Source: Mansonella perstans
Taxonomy: Eukaryota; Nematoda; Chromadorea; Rhabditida; Onchocercidae
DNA: 64,000 bases
NCBI GenBank assembly: GCA_037074765.1
Contig: JBAMDO010000179.1
Span: forward strand, 55,846 to 119,845
Direction of reading: 5' to 3'
Below, one piece after another: positions 62,932 through 64,000 of this stretch. The notes below the pieces were generated by a model. The model was not told where the DNA came from, searched no databases, and saw only the letters and a list, made by a program, of their open reading frames with translations. How positions within the stretch are numbered: position 1 is the stretch's first letter; the number at the start of each line of letters is the position of its first letter. A program made the position numbers and the translations under genes.

Positions 62932-64000
62932 CGAATTTTAAAGAATATCTTTGAAATTTATGAGAAATTATATTTTCGTACTTTCTTATTATGATTTTTT
63001 TTACAAGTGTAATTAAATAAATAATTATTGCAATTATTTATGACAATAATTATAAATTTTAATTAAAAAGGAATTATACTACTAAATTTGCAACTAATTG
63101 GTGTTCATTGATTATTCCAAATTAAAATTTTGAAAAATGAAAATTTCAAGAAAAAATTGAAATCTTACATTTTCTTATTATTTCATAGTATTCTTTCTAC
63201 TACTGCTATATTACAACAGTCCATTGTTATCCAATTGCACTGTGGAGTATGCCACTGTAAAAAATTTCTATTCGATCAAATTTTTCCTTTCCAAATTAAA
63301 ATTTTATAAAAGAAAACCTATAGGAAAATTTCTCACTTTTTAAAAGCAAAAAAAAAAAAGGATGGAAAAAGAAAACACAGAGAAAGAAAGGAAGAATTGA
63401 GAAATTTGTTGAACCAATAAAATTTGCCGAAAGAAATAATAATTTGTAATGATGATATAATCTGTGATTATACAACAGTGAATGTTGCGCTGTTGGCTAG
63501 CGTTATTGTCCATCATCATCCAATTGGCCACAATCATTTGATAGTACAGTAACGATGAAAATTTTTAAATTTAGCAAAAAAACAAAACAAAACAAATTTG
63601 TTAATTTAATGAATGTTTAAAATAAACAATCCTTTTTTCAGTCTTTTTTTTACTCAAATTTAAATATAAAATTTAACATGGAAAAAAATAAAAATTAAAA
63701 TTAAAAAAAATCAATTAAAGTATGCATACATTCATTGGTGCCAGCGTTGGAATTAACGTTGTTTTTTAGCGATGTTTTATTCCTTCAACTGATCTATCAG
63801 TTGACCTCAATTTTTTCGTTGTCGAAAGATGAAAAAACTCAATTATTTAAAAAAAAAAGTTGATTTAATGAAAAAAAATGAGCACAAAAAAAATCGAAAA
63901 AAATTAAATACTGCTAAGAAATTGGAAAATGAAAAAATTTTAAAAATAGACTGCCAAAAGTGATTCAATGAATATAATAATTAGATAAACTTCTATTATT

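Larger units (their letters stand above)
48191..64000. other. 5' flank of sem-4, no supportable gene
   Basis: About 15.8 kb upstream of the spalt gene. Contains microsatellites, several palindromes, and less AT-rich islands near 48590-48740, 52130-52210 and 55180-55480. Beyond the candidate 5' exon, no ORF resembles a protein. One unresolved base (n) lies at 51633. Promoter and enhancers of sem-4 probably lie here but cannot be recognised. Confidence 0.6.

Overview
The window looks like nuclear DNA of a parasitic nematode, most likely a filarial or related spirurid worm. It is strongly AT-rich, with long runs of A and T. Introns begin with GT and end in nematode-style TTTCAG or similar acceptors, and many are hundreds of bases long. 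The two recognisable genes are animal genes. Genus and species cannot be fixed from the sequence alone.

Layout: positions 1-1050 lie downstream of the first gene and hold nothing recognisable. Positions 1051-6639, minus strand, carry a complete 14-exon beta-glucuronidase gene (GUSB, glycoside hydrolase family 2). All splice phases close to a 615-residue protein with a signal peptide and both catalytic glutamates. Positions 6640-15358 are intergenic, with two local duplications and no supportable gene. Positions 15359-48043, minus strand, carry a spalt-like (SALL / sem-4) multi-zinc-finger transcription factor in 14 exons. From the first ATG of the 5' exon the phases close to 1159 residues. 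Coding may begin further upstream: the frame stays open to 48190, and there is a possible extra 5' exon at 48606-48714. The first intron is about 22.5 kb (25406-47937) and holds only AT-rich sequence and simple repeats. Positions 48191-64000 lie upstream of the gene and contain microsatellites, palindromes and a few less AT-rich islands, but no supportable gene.

The genes share a strand, but nothing suggests they act together. GUSB is a degradative lysosomal or secreted enzyme. The spalt factor is a nuclear regulator carrying the NuRD-recruiting motif (SRRKQAKPQ), a C2HC finger, a glutamine-rich segment and paired C2H2 fingers. The large first intron and long gene-poor flanks fit a developmental regulator with dispersed control elements, but that is inference.

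The most interesting observations are all in the spalt gene. A 65-bp tandem duplication repeats the last-exon splice acceptor together with half a zinc finger. One finger pair is degenerate, with a zinc-binding Cys replaced by Arg. A frame-compatible optional exon carries a SUMO-type motif, and the NuRD motif sits internally rather than at the extreme N-terminus. No new mobile element, CRISPR, viral or toxin system was found.
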